The notes beneath the pieces are model-generated. The model made no database searches. It was not told the DNA's origin and saw only the letters and a program-made list of their open reading frames with translations. Shown here piece after piece: positions 1-7,919 of a stretch of DNA of 29,216 nucleotides. The position numbers and the translations under genes were made by a program. This stretch comes from Ferruginibacter sp. (GTDB lineage: Bacteria > Bacteroidota > Bacteroidia > Chitinophagales > Chitinophagaceae), in the NCBI GenBank assembly GCA_030831725.1, contig JAURKN010000068.1, positions 1 to 29,216 of the forward strand, written 5' to 3'. Position 1 is the stretch's first letter. Every line of letters begins with the position of its first letter.

Positions 1-120
1 GCTTGCTTGCAAAAGCGAAGATGTAAAAAGGAACTGGCGAGCGAAGCGAGTAAGGATTTTCTTTTTTACCCTCCCCCCATTAAGGATCACTGAAAGTAAT
101 CCAGGTAACCCAACAAAAAT

Positions 121-150
121 AAAAGTCCTGCACAATGTGCGGGACTTTTT
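121..150 (+). terminator. Terminator-like hairpin, possibly bidirectional
   Basis: GTCCTGCAC and GTGCGGGAC pair around an AAT loop (one T-G wobble), and the stem is extended by flanking A and T runs. A T5 tract follows on the plus strand and a T-rich tract on the minus strand. No gene ending just upstream on the plus strand is visible within the window, so the gene it serves, if any, probably lies to the left. Confidence 0.55.
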
Positions 151-167
151 GCATTTAAGCGATGCAA
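141..167 (+). repeat. 27-bp direct repeat, copy 1
   Basis: Starts GGGACTTTTTGCATT and ends AAGCGATGCAA. It matches 280-306 at 26 of 27 positions. Each copy contains the inverted pair TTGCAT / ATGCAA, so each can form a small hairpin. The copies are 139 bp apart. Confidence 0.75.
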
Positions 168-279
168 GCTTGCTTAATATTAAAGAGTCTAAATCATTTT
201 TACATAGATTCCAAGAAAGTGTCTTGGTGCTCTTTGTAGACACCGGTGTCCTGCGGAACACCGGCGCCAAAAGGAGATT

Positions 280-306
280 GGGACTTTTTGCATTCAAGCG
301 ATGCAA
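280..306 (+). repeat. 27-bp direct repeat, copy 2
   Basis: Second copy of the element at 141-167, differing by one T-to-C change in the loop between TTGCAT and ATGCAA. Both copies follow a GTCCTGC sequence and a hairpin, which suggests that a longer unit was duplicated and then diverged. Confidence 0.75.
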
Positions 307-319
307 TGGAATCAGATCC

Positions 320-347
320 AAAAAAAATCCCACCATTTCTGGAGGGA
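320..347 (-). terminator. Intrinsic terminator of the lipoprotein gene
   Basis: Read on the minus strand, TCCC-T-CCA pairs with TGG-T-GGGA across a GAAA loop, with one T-T mismatch, and is followed directly by eight T residues. It lies 23 bases past the stop codon at 371. Confidence 0.75.
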
Positions 348-370
348 CAAGACAATTAAATAAATTAATA

Positions 371-802
371 TCAGTTTCTTTCGAAAGTCAGATAATCTGT
401 TCCTCCGTTACCTCCACTTACATCCTGCAATCTGATTTTTGTAGCTGTTCTTTCCACCACATGCCAGTCATCGCTGATTTCGACGAAGTCTGCGGGATCA
501 GCAAAATTCAATACCAACTTTGTAAGGGAGTCGTCTAGAGTGGTCGACCAAGTGCCTGTTACGGCTGTTCCGTTTTTGGTAGCGGTGACTACATTCCCAG
601 CTCCGAACACAAAACTGTATCCTGAAAAAGAACTGGTTTCCTCGTGATCTGTATCCCAGTAATAAGTGACACGCCAGGATCCTGTGCTGACCGTATTTGA
701 AACAGTGTTTGTATTGATTGCAGTGCTGCTGTTGTCATCTGTGTTCTGACAAGATGAGAAGAATAGAGCAGCGATGCTTAGAAATAAAATTGATTTTTTC
801 AT
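371..802 (-). CDS. Small secreted lipoprotein, possibly lipocalin-like
   Basis: 143 residues. The N-terminus is a type II signal peptide: two lysines, a hydrophobic core and the lipobox FSSC with the lipidated cysteine at residue 18. A Ser/Thr/Asn-rich linker (about 19-40) follows, then a beta-rich domain with many aromatic residues (GSWRVTYYW, GTWSTTL, DDWHVVERT, DYLTF). That pattern of short strands with GxW motifs resembles small lipocalin-like lipoproteins of Bacteroidota, but the fold assignment is inference. Asn-Thr-Asp-Asp after the cysteine is not a strong surface-export signal, so the side of the outer membrane is undecided. It lies downstream of the phosphatase gene on the same strand, 84 bp away, and ends at its own terminator. 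Substrate unknown. Confidence 0.75.
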   Translation of the reverse strand: MKKSILFLSIAALFFSSCQNTDDNSSTAINTNTVSNTVSTGSWRVTYYWDTDHEETSSFSGYSFVFGAGNVVTATKNGTAVTGTWSTTLDDSLTKLVLNFADPADFVEISDDWHVVERTATKIRLQDVSGGNGGTDYLTFERN

Positions 803-886
803 GTCAATAAGATTTGATTTGCAAATTAATAAAACTCAGATAGGGTAAAATGAAATGTTCAGATTTTTAAGATTCATTAACAATCT

Positions 887-2539
887 TTATTTGAGCAACT
901 CCTCGATTACGGTTCCCATTGCACCGTTCGGCATCTGAATTTGTAGCATTAATGCCAAAGTAGGCGCAATATCTGCCATTTGGGTCTGTCTATATGTTTT
1001 TCCGGATTTAATGCTTGAACCAAACCAAACCAAAGGGATATGCGAATCATACGGATTCCAAGCGCCGTGTGTTGTTCCTGTTTTTCCACCCTCGATAAAA
1101 TGAGGCTTGAGAAACATTTGAAGATCTCCCGATCTGCCAGGATAATAACTATTAGACATCAATTTGGCAAATAATGGTGGCAAAGTGAAAGAGCTGATGT
1201 GCTGAACATCGGCGACATGTTGAACATATGGCTTCTCATACAAGAGTTTGATCACTTCCTGTATGATGAAAAAAGCATTCATCCCACCATCCTGTTTCAA
1301 AGAAGGATTGAGATAAAGCTGATTATTTTCTATTTCAACAATGGCATCCTGTATTTTATAGCGGTTGTTGATGGTATCATTTATTTCTTTCTGCAACGCA
1401 TCAACATCCACTCTGCCGGCAGGAATTTTATGAGCAGTCAGATATTCAGGTACTTGCGAAACTCCATGGTCTGCGGTCAGAAAAAACAAATATTGCCCTA
1501 CTCCCATTGTTGAATCCAGAAAATTCAACATCCTTGAAATTTCAAGATCCAATCTCAAGTACATGTCTTGCACTTCTACAGAATTCGGTCCAAATGTATG
1601 ACCTGCGTAATCTGGAGAAGATAAACTTACAGCGAGCAAATCCGTGAATTCATCCTTGCCTAGATTTTCATTGGAAATGACTTGTCTTGCAAAATCAAGT
1701 GTCAATGTATTTCCATGTGGCGTAAATCGGAGCGCTGCATATTTTTTTTCTGTTATGTTGTGTAATTGATGAGGGAATACATGGCTTTTTTCACCCGGCA
1801 TGCTACCCTCATATCCTGCATCATCCAATGAACTTTGCATGTACTGATTTGAAGGCAGAATCGTTTCCCAATCCTTTTTCATCCATTCATCAGGAAGTCT
1901 TTTTTCGTTATATCGGTTCACCCATTCCGGCAACTGTTCCATATAGAACGTACTGCTGATCCAGTTCCCTGTTTTATCATCATACCAATAAGCAGCATCA
2001 GCACTATGACCTGCTGGCAAAATCGCACCTCTGTCTTTCAGCGAAACACCAAAAGTTTTTGATCTGAATCCATTGCTCAGCTTCAACTCATCAGCAATGG
2101 TATTTACCTGCAAATTCTTTGGACTCATTTTTCCAGACTCATTGTTACTGCCGACACCTGAAACGGTAGAGTCTTCAGTACAATACATTCTCTTTCCGGT
2201 TTTACCATCTCTCCAATTGTTACCAACAATTCCGTGTATCGATGGAAATGCACCAGTATAAACGCCAGTGTGTCCGACCGCAGTATACGTCGGAAGATGC
2301 GTGATCATGGTATTCTCACAACTATAACCTTCCCCCAACAATCTATTGAAACCACCTTTGCCATATTGAGATTTGTAGCGATATAAAAAATCCCAACGCA
2401 TCTGGTCAACCACTACACCTACAACAAGTTTAGGCTTTGAAGCGGGAGTTGCATTTTTTGTGTTTTTGTTTTTCTGCGCAAAAGATAAACTACAAATGAA
2501 AAGAAGTGAAAACAATAGGACCAGTCTGCTATTCTTCAT
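887..2539 (-). CDS. pafA: PafA-type alkaline phosphatase, secreted
   Basis: 550 residues. It hydrolyses phosphate monoesters in the periplasm or outside the cell and belongs to the alkaline phosphatase superfamily with two zinc ions. The chosen start gives a signal peptide at once (MKNSRLVLLFSLLF..SFAQ, cut after about residue 21); the in-frame ATG at 2605 adds 22 residues that hide it and lies upstream of the promoter element. All active-site residues recalled from Elizabethkingia PafA are present at matching spacing: zinc ligands D45, D310, H314, D357, H358 and H491, nucleophile T86, and phosphate-binding N107, K168 and R170. Having both N107 and the K-R pair points to a monoesterase rather than a diesterase. 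The family was assigned from these residues, not from a database search. Confidence 0.9.
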   Translation of the reverse strand: MKNSRLVLLFSLLFICSLSFAQKNKNTKNATPASKPKLVVGVVVDQMRWDFLYRYKSQYGKGGFNRLLGEGYSCENTMITHLPTYTAVGHTGVYTGAFPSIHGIVGNNWRDGKTGKRMYCTEDSTVSGVGSNNESGKMSPKNLQVNTIADELKLSNGFRSKTFGVSLKDRGAILPAGHSADAAYWYDDKTGNWISSTFYMEQLPEWVNRYNEKRLPDEWMKKDWETILPSNQYMQSSLDDAGYEGSMPGEKSHVFPHQLHNITEKKYAALRFTPHGNTLTLDFARQVISNENLGKDEFTDLLAVSLSSPDYAGHTFGPNSVEVQDMYLRLDLEISRMLNFLDSTMGVGQYLFFLTADHGVSQVPEYLTAHKIPAGRVDVDALQKEINDTINNRYKIQDAIVEIENNQLYLNPSLKQDGGMNAFFIIQEVIKLLYEKPYVQHVADVQHISSFTLPPLFAKLMSNSYYPGRSGDLQMFLKPHFIEGGKTGTTHGAWNPYDSHIPLVWFGSSIKSGKTYRQTQMADIAPTLALMLQIQMPNGAMGTVIEELLK

Positions 2540-2561
2540 GATTCTTGGGTTTACTATGAGA

Positions 2562-2569
2562 CAAAGATA
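2562..2569 (-). promoter_or_regulatory. -7 element of the phosphatase gene
   Basis: TATCTTTG on the minus strand fits the Bacteroidota -7 consensus TAnnTTTG. It ends 22 bases before the chosen ATG, implying a leader of about 15 nt, and it supports the start at 2539 over the upstream ATG. No clear -33 TTG was found at normal spacing. Confidence 0.5.
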
Positions 2570-2629
2570 TTCATAAACTGAATTCGATAATTTGCCTTCA
2601 GGCATGGGAATAAGAGCGAGGAAAAGTCT

Positions 2630-2637
2630 TATTTTTG
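2630..2637 (+). promoter_or_regulatory. -7 element of the oxoamine synthase gene
   Basis: TATTTTTG fits TAnnTTTG and is followed by C, as often seen in the phylum. It lies 25 bases before the ATG at 2663. A -33 TTG at the right spacing is not evident. With 2562-2569 it forms a divergent promoter region. Confidence 0.5.
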
Positions 2638-2662
2638 CAAATAATACTCAAAAAACGGCATT

Positions 2663-3922
2663 ATGAGCATAGATGTATTTGAAAAACTGATCAAGGATGG
2701 TGGACCAATCGGGCAACATATGGACCGTGCACACGGTTATTTTGCTTTCCCAAAACTGGAAGGGGAACTTGGCCCAAGAATGAGTTTTCGTGGCAAGGAG
2801 ATGATTGTTTGGAGTTTGAACAATTATCTGGGTTTGGTGAATCACCCAGAAGTCAGACAGGCAGATGCTGAAGCAGCTGCGAAGTATGGCATGGGTAATC
2901 CAATGGGTGCAAGGATGATGAGCGGAAATACCATTCACCATGAGAAGTTGGAGGAAGTCATCAGCAAATTTGTGAGCAGAGAGGATACCATGCTGCTCAA
3001 TTTCGGATATCAGGGCATCATGAGCTGTATTGATGCGCTCTTAAACAGACGTGATGTTATCGTATATGACGCTGAATCACATGCCTGCATCGTTGATGGT
3101 GTAAGATTACATATGGGACACCGTTATGCGTTCAAACATAACGATATCGCCGACTGCGAAAAACAATTGCAACGAGCAACCGAAATGGCAAACAAACAAG
3201 GTGGCGGAATTCTGCTTATCACCGAAGGGGTTTTCGGCATGGACGGAGAGCAAGGCATACTCAAAGAGATTGTTGCATTAAAGAAAAAATACAACTTCCG
3301 TATTTTGATTGATGATGCCCATGGTTTCGGTTATATGGGACCGACGGGAGCTGGTGCAGACCAAGCTCAAGGATGTCAATCTGAAATCGATTTATATTTT
3401 AGCACTTTCGTAAAAAGTATGGGAAGTATCGGAGCATTCATCAGCGGTCCAAAAGCTGTCATAAAGTATCTACGCTATAATACCCGTTCGCAAATTTTCG
3501 CCAAAAGCCTTCCATTGTTGATTGTAGAAGGCATGCTGAAAAGAATGGAGATGACCATTCAACATCCCGAATACAGAACCAAGTTGTGGGACAATGTTTC
3601 CCTGCTTCAAAATGGACTTAGAGAGAGAGGTTTCGATATTGGCAACACCAACTCACCCGTTACTCCGATATACATGAAAGGTGACGTGCCGGAAGCAACT
3701 CAAATGGTTATGGACCTCAGGGAAAACTACCATATTTTCTGCAGTATCGTTGTATATCCTGTAATACCTAAGGGTGATATCATTTATCGACTTATTCCAA
3801 CTGCAGCTCATTCGGTAGAAGATATCGAACTTACGTTGAAAGCCTTTGAAGAAACTAAAAAGAAACTGGATGCCGGCGAATACAAAGCAGCCGATATTCC
3901 CAATATGGCTGAGATGGTTTAA
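2663..3922 (+). CDS. Alpha-oxoamine synthase (serine palmitoyltransferase or cysteate acyltransferase type)
   Basis: 419 residues. A PLP enzyme of the alpha-oxoamine synthase group (fold type I), which condenses an amino acid with an acyl-CoA or acyl-ACP and releases CO2. Visible landmarks: NNYLGL near 53-58, H140 in ESHACIVDG (the His that stacks on PLP in serine palmitoyltransferase), DDAH at 217-220, and the PLP lysine K251 in STFVKSMGS. The usual TLSKALGG-type context is altered to FVKSMGSIG. In Bacteroidota the likely roles are the first step of sphingolipid synthesis (serine) or of sulfonolipid/capnine synthesis (cysteate); the sequence alone does not decide. The 419-residue length is slightly above the usual ~400 because of a charged C-terminal tail. 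2-amino-3-ketobutyrate-CoA ligase and BioF are less likely alternatives. Confidence 0.75.
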   Translation: MSIDVFEKLIKDGGPIGQHMDRAHGYFAFPKLEGELGPRMSFRGKEMIVWSLNNYLGLVNHPEVRQADAEAAAKYGMGNPMGARMMSGNTIHHEKLEEVISKFVSREDTMLLNFGYQGIMSCIDALLNRRDVIVYDAESHACIVDGVRLHMGHRYAFKHNDIADCEKQLQRATEMANKQGGGILLITEGVFGMDGEQGILKEIVALKKKYNFRILIDDAHGFGYMGPTGAGADQAQGCQSEIDLYFSTFVKSMGSIGAFISGPKAVIKYLRYNTRSQIFAKSLPLLIVEGMLKRMEMTIQHPEYRTKLWDNVSLLQNGLRERGFDIGNTNSPVTPIYMKGDVPEATQMVMDLRENYHIFCSIVVYPVIPKGDIIYRLIPTAAHSVEDIELTLKAFEETKKKLDAGEYKAADIPNMAEMV

Positions 3923-3945
3923 TTTAAAATATTCAAAATTCTTTG

Positions 3946-3978
3946 GCGGATGCGATAGTCGCATCCGCTTTTATTTTG
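3946..3978 (+). terminator. Strong terminator overlapping the SET gene stop codon
   Basis: A perfect 10-bp stem (GCGGATGCGA / TCGCATCCGC, loop TAG) is followed by TTTTATTTT on the plus strand. It ends the oxoamine synthase transcript. The T tract contains the stop codon of the opposing SET-domain gene (3971-3973), so the two gene ends share this sequence. On the minus strand no comparable T tract follows. Confidence 0.85.
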
Positions 3979-4354
3979 CATCGAACCAAACAGATTCTCC
4001 ATTGTTCCAATCCCCATTATAATTGATGGTCAGCTCCTCACCGGCTTTGATTGGCCTTACCGTTTTCACAAAAATGGTATCATTTTCATAGTCCATGAAA
4101 TACTCGCAATTGCTCTCGTAACTATGGTTATACATTGGAATCAGACCTAATGCCATGGCACATTTTTCTTTGTTGCTGCCCCATTCAAAAATATAATCGT
4201 GTAAAAGGGTTTTATCCAAATGAACTCTGTCTTCAAGATTCATCACAATCACGGGGGAAAGCTCAATGATCTCAGCCTCTCCCAAATCGTCTGCCGTAAA
4301 AACGCCCTTACCCTTTTCCGTAGTTTTTTCGATATATAAAGCCGGATGTAGCAT
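3971..4354 (-). CDS. Small SET-domain protein (putative protein lysine methyltransferase)
   Basis: 127 residues, essentially a bare SET domain. Motifs in order: GKGVF at 15-19 (the GxG SAM-binding turn), YNHSYESNC at 75-83 (equivalent of the NHSxxPN core), and GEELTINY at 105-112 (GEELTxDY, catalytic tyrosine Y112). No pre-SET or post-SET zinc cysteines and no signal peptide, so it should act in the cytoplasm. Short stand-alone SET proteins occur in many bacteria, but their substrates are mostly unknown. It is convergent with the oxoamine synthase gene and divergent from mgtE; there is no sign of a shared operon with either. Confidence 0.8.
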   Translation of the reverse strand: MLHPALYIEKTTEKGKGVFTADDLGEAEIIELSPVIVMNLEDRVHLDKTLLHDYIFEWGSNKEKCAMALGLIPMYNHSYESNCEYFMDYENDTIFVKTVRPIKAGEELTINYNGDWNNGESVWFDAK

Positions 4355-4440
4355 ATGCTTTCAGGTTAATTACATTACTTTGCAAAAGAAAACGATTTTA
4401 GCCATATACGCTTTACCTTTTAACTCATTTTCATTTTTTG

Positions 4441-5832
4441 ATGATAGAAGAACAAAAGGACATCCCGCTTCAAGACCGCTTTGAAAGTCTTATACAGACC
4501 GACGACAAACTGGCTATTCGTGAATTTCTAAATGACCAGAACATAAGCGACGTCGCTGAGCTCATCTATGCTTATCCGGATTATGAATCCCAGATCATTG
4601 CTTATCTGGCGATCCACAGGGCTGCGAGTGTATTTAAAATATTGGAGCCCGGAGAACAAAGAAAGATCATCGAAGACCTGCCTCCGTATAAGTCAGCTGA
4701 ATTGTTGAATGAACTTCCTGCGGATGACAGGGTCGCCTTTTTGGAAGTTTTGCCCAATAGTGTGGTTCGCGAACTTATCAAAACCCTCGATCCGGACGAA
4801 CGAAAAATAACGCTGACGCTTTTGGGATATCCTGAAAACAGTGTCGGTAGGCTGATGACGCCGGATTATGTGTATGTATACGAATACAATACTGTAAAAG
4901 AAGTCATAGATACCATCCGTCGATTCGGAACGAACAGTGAAACCGTCGATGTGATTTACGTTATCAATTACAGAGGTGAATTGCTTGATGATATAAGGAT
5001 CAGAGATATCATACTGGCCGATCCTTCCGTCAAGGTAAGTGAATTGATGGATGACCGTTTCATCTCTCTCAAAGCGACAGACGACCAGGAACTGGCGAGT
5101 GAGGCTTTCAAAATGAATAATCGTGTAGCCCTTCCCGTTACCGATGAGCAAAACGTTTTATTAGGCATCATCACCATTGATGACGTTCTGTGGGTGGCAA
5201 GCGAGGAGTTTGGGGAAGACATTCAGAAAATCGGAGGTACGGAGGCTTTGGAAGAACCCTATTTGGACATCAGTTTGTTCAAACTTTTCAAAAAAAGAGC
5301 CGGCTGGCTCATCTTGCTTTTTTTGGGCGAAATGTTGACAGCTTCCGCCATGCAATTTTTTCAACAGGAGATTGAGACCGCGACCGTACTGGCTCTCTTC
5401 ATACCTTTAATCATGAGCAGTGGCGGAAACAGCGGATCGCAAGCGTCTACCTTGATCATACAAGCGATGGCCCTCGGAGAATTAAGCATCAAAGATTGGT
5501 GGAAGGTGATGAAAAGAGAACTCATCACCGGTTCATTTTTGGGTATTATGCTTGGCTCAATCGGCGTATTGAGGATTTCCATCTGGCAAAACATGCATTT
5601 GTTCGATTATGGTCCACATTGGAACCTCCTTGCAGGCACCATCTTTTTCTCCCTGATCGGCATCGTTCTTTGGGGGAGCATGATGGGCTCCATGCTTCCC
5701 ATTATCCTAAAGAAAATGAAATTAGATCCTGCCGCTTCATCAGCCCCTTTTGTAGCCACTTTGGTGGATGTGACAGGAATCGTGATCTATTTCTCATTTG
5801 CCTATATATTCCTGCACGGCATTTTACTGTAA
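4441..5832 (+). CDS. mgtE: Magnesium transporter MgtE
   Basis: 463 residues from the ATG at 4441 (a TTG directly before it is less likely). Order of domains: helical MgtE N-domain (about 10-130, repeated short helices such as ILEPGEQRKIIEDL), paired CBS domains (about 135-255, starting VGRLMTPDY and ending ITIDDVLWV), a plug helix, then about five membrane segments from residue 285. The pore signature SGGNSGSQAST and the late VDVTGIVIYF helix with its Asp are present. MgtE is a homodimeric inner-membrane Mg2+ channel gated by Mg2+ binding to the N and CBS domains. Upstream, TTACTTTG at 4375-4382 is an imperfect -7 element. There is no Shine-Dalgarno-like sequence. Confidence 0.93.
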   Translation: MIEEQKDIPLQDRFESLIQTDDKLAIREFLNDQNISDVAELIYAYPDYESQIIAYLAIHRAASVFKILEPGEQRKIIEDLPPYKSAELLNELPADDRVAFLEVLPNSVVRELIKTLDPDERKITLTLLGYPENSVGRLMTPDYVYVYEYNTVKEVIDTIRRFGTNSETVDVIYVINYRGELLDDIRIRDIILADPSVKVSELMDDRFISLKATDDQELASEAFKMNNRVALPVTDEQNVLLGIITIDDVLWVASEEFGEDIQKIGGTEALEEPYLDISLFKLFKKRAGWLILLFLGEMLTASAMQFFQQEIETATVLALFIPLIMSSGGNSGSQASTLIIQAMALGELSIKDWWKVMKRELITGSFLGIMLGSIGVLRISIWQNMHLFDYGPHWNLLAGTIFFSLIGIVLWGSMMGSMLPIILKKMKLDPAASSAPFVATLVDVTGIVIYFSFAYIFLHGILL

Positions 5833-5999
5833 AACAGATCTCCCAAAACCCGAAATTCAAGGATTGGATACATTTTTGATGCAATAACCTGGAGTTTCTA
5901 CCGAAAATGACAAATTGCCTTTCATAATTTTATTTTTTGCGTTATCTTTCGACATCATTACCAAAGTGGTTCTGAACTTCATTTTTTAATTCATACAAC

Positions 6000-7838
6000 A
6001 TGTGTGGAATTGTAGGTTACACCGGCCACAGACAGGCATATCCGGTGATATTAAAGGGACTCAAGCGACTCGAATACAGAGGTTACGATAGCAGCGGCGT
6101 TGCGTTGCTGCACAACCAGAATCTGCAGGTCCATAAAAAGAAAGGGAAAGTGGCTGATCTAGAAGAGACGCTGATCGGCAAAAATCTCGAAGCTCAAATC
6201 GGAATCGGACATACCCGTTGGGCTACCCACGGAGAACCCAGCGATAGAAATGCGCATCCGCATCTTTCTTCGGGTGGTGAAATTGCCATGATACATAACG
6301 GCATCATCGAAAATTACGCACTGATCAAGCAGGAACTTGTAAATAAGGGTTACTCCTTCACAAGCGATACCGATACTGAAGTGTTGCTGAATTTCATTGA
6401 AGACATCAAGAAAAACAACGAGTGCAGTTTGGAAGATGCTGTTAGGATCGCTTTGAAAAGAGTTACTGGAGCTTATTGTATTTTATTGATTGAGCAATCC
6501 AATCCGGATACCATCATTGCCGCACGCAAAGGATCTCCTTTGGTTATCGGCATCGGTAAAGGAGAACATTTTTTGGCCAGTGACGCCTCTCCCATCATTG
6601 AATACACTAAAGAAGTCGTTTATGTGAACGACTATGAACTTGCGATTGTAAAACCCGATGAGTTGATACTGAAGAATTTGGGAAATGAAAAAATCACTCC
6701 TTTCATCACCAAGCTCGATATGGAACTTGCCGCGATTGAAAAAGGCGGATATGAACATTTCATGTTGAAGGAAATTTTCGAGCAACCCAATACCATTTTC
6801 GATTGTTTACGCGGCAGACTTGATGCCAAGGAAGGAATGATCCGTATGAGTGGCGTTGATCTGAATATTGAAGCCATCAACAAAGCGAACAGAATCATGA
6901 TTGTGGCATGTGGAACAAGCTGGCACGCCGGACTTGTCGCAGAATATATCATTGAAGAGCTTTGTCGAATCCCTGTGGAAGTTGAATACGCATCAGAATT
7001 CCGCTACAGAAATCCGATCATTCATCCAGGTGATATCATCATAGCCATCTCACAAAGTGGCGAAACAGCCGACACACTCGTTGCATTGGAAAAAGCCAAG
7101 GAAAAAGGCGCATTCATTTTTGGTGTGGTCAATGCGGTTGGCTCATCCATCGCGAGAATATCAAATGCAGGAGCATATACACATGCCGGACCCGAAATTG
7201 GCGTAGCCTCCACCAAAGCATTCACAGGTCAATTGGCGGTGCTTATGATGGTGGCGCTGAATATAGCCATCAACAAAGGCACCATCACCCAAGAAAGATA
7301 CAAAGAGCTTTTGGTGGAACTGGAAGCCGTCCCTGAAAAAGCACAAGCGATTTTGAAAAATGCCAATGAACTAAAAGTCATCGCTGAAAAATATAAAGAC
7401 GCCCATGACTTTCTGTTTCTCGGACGTGGATACAATTTCCCTATAGCATTGGAAGGTGCTCTAAAACTCAAAGAGATATCATACATACACGCAGAAGGTT
7501 ATCCGGCCGCGGAAATGAAACATGGTCCTATCGCTTTGGTGGACGAAAATCTGCCGGTTGTATTTATTGCCACACAAGATGTGTACCATGAGAAAATTGT
7601 AAGCAACATGCAGGAGATCAAAGCGAGAAAGGGTAAAATCATATCCATCATCACAGAGGGCGACAAGACAAGTCCTACCCTTAGCGATGATTGTTTCTCC
7701 ATTCCACCTGCTGATGAGATTATAGCTCCGATACTGTCTGTTATTCCTTTGCAATTGCTTTCTTACTACGTAGGGATCGCCAAGGGTACAGATGTTGACA
7801 AACCCAGAAATCTGGCCAAAAGTGTCACGGTGGAATAA
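6000..7838 (+). CDS. glmS: Glutamine-fructose-6-phosphate aminotransferase (isomerizing)
   Basis: 612 residues, normal length. It makes glucosamine-6-phosphate from fructose-6-phosphate and glutamine, the entry step to UDP-GlcNAc for peptidoglycan and lipopolysaccharide. The ATG is followed directly by Cys2, the N-terminal nucleophile of the class II glutamine amidotransferase domain (about 1-220; RGYDSSG, GHTRWATHG). Two SIS domains follow (about 290-430 and 460-600; CGTSWHAG, SQSGETADT, ASTKAFTGQ). The C-terminus ends PRNLAKSVTVE as in most GlmS. The 167-bp upstream gap has only imperfect -7 candidates (near 5931 and 5943), and nothing resembling a glmS ribozyme was seen. The DUF4954 gene follows on the same strand after 81 bp. 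Confidence 0.96.
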   Translation: MCGIVGYTGHRQAYPVILKGLKRLEYRGYDSSGVALLHNQNLQVHKKKGKVADLEETLIGKNLEAQIGIGHTRWATHGEPSDRNAHPHLSSGGEIAMIHNGIIENYALIKQELVNKGYSFTSDTDTEVLLNFIEDIKKNNECSLEDAVRIALKRVTGAYCILLIEQSNPDTIIAARKGSPLVIGIGKGEHFLASDASPIIEYTKEVVYVNDYELAIVKPDELILKNLGNEKITPFITKLDMELAAIEKGGYEHFMLKEIFEQPNTIFDCLRGRLDAKEGMIRMSGVDLNIEAINKANRIMIVACGTSWHAGLVAEYIIEELCRIPVEVEYASEFRYRNPIIHPGDIIIAISQSGETADTLVALEKAKEKGAFIFGVVNAVGSSIARISNAGAYTHAGPEIGVASTKAFTGQLAVLMMVALNIAINKGTITQERYKELLVELEAVPEKAQAILKNANELKVIAEKYKDAHDFLFLGRGYNFPIALEGALKLKEISYIHAEGYPAAEMKHGPIALVDENLPVVFIATQDVYHEKIVSNMQEIKARKGKIISIITEGDKTSPTLSDDCFSIPPADEIIAPILSVIPLQLLSYYVGIAKGTDVDKPRNLAKSVTVE

Positions 7839-7919
7839 TGCCTGATATTTTATTAACTTGTATATCGGCTGTCTTCATGTAGCCAAAAAAGTTGCTGTCT
7901 TTCATTTTAATAAAAGGCG

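Larger units (their letters stand above)
1..370. other. Non-coding, hairpin-rich left edge
   Basis: No convincing gene is seen in these 370 bases. The stretch is dense in inverted repeats: an 11-bp imperfect pair at 23-33 and 59-69, a terminator-like hairpin at 121-150, a 6-bp hairpin at 211-227, a perfect 12-bp palindrome GACACCGGTGTC at 239-250, a 7-bp GC-rich stem spanning 243-264, and a terminator at 320-347 serving the minus-strand lipoprotein. A 27-bp sequence occurs twice (141-167 and 280-306). An open frame that starts at 137 runs through these hairpins and into the antisense of the lipoprotein gene; it has no recognisable protein character. Confidence 0.6.

Noticed and set aside
141..306. 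CRISPR or integron attC array
   Set aside because: Only two copies, 139 bp apart, no regular spacers, no cas or integrase gene nearby.
137..538. 133-codon open frame on the plus strand
   Set aside because: It runs through terminator and repeat sequence and then antisense to the lipoprotein gene; the translation has no domain-like pattern.
4438..4440. TTG as start of mgtE
   Set aside because: An ATG follows immediately and gives the same protein less one residue.
5833..5999. Possible glmS ribozyme or other leader element
   Set aside because: The 167-bp spacer shows no ribozyme-like core or strong stems; only imperfect -7 candidates.
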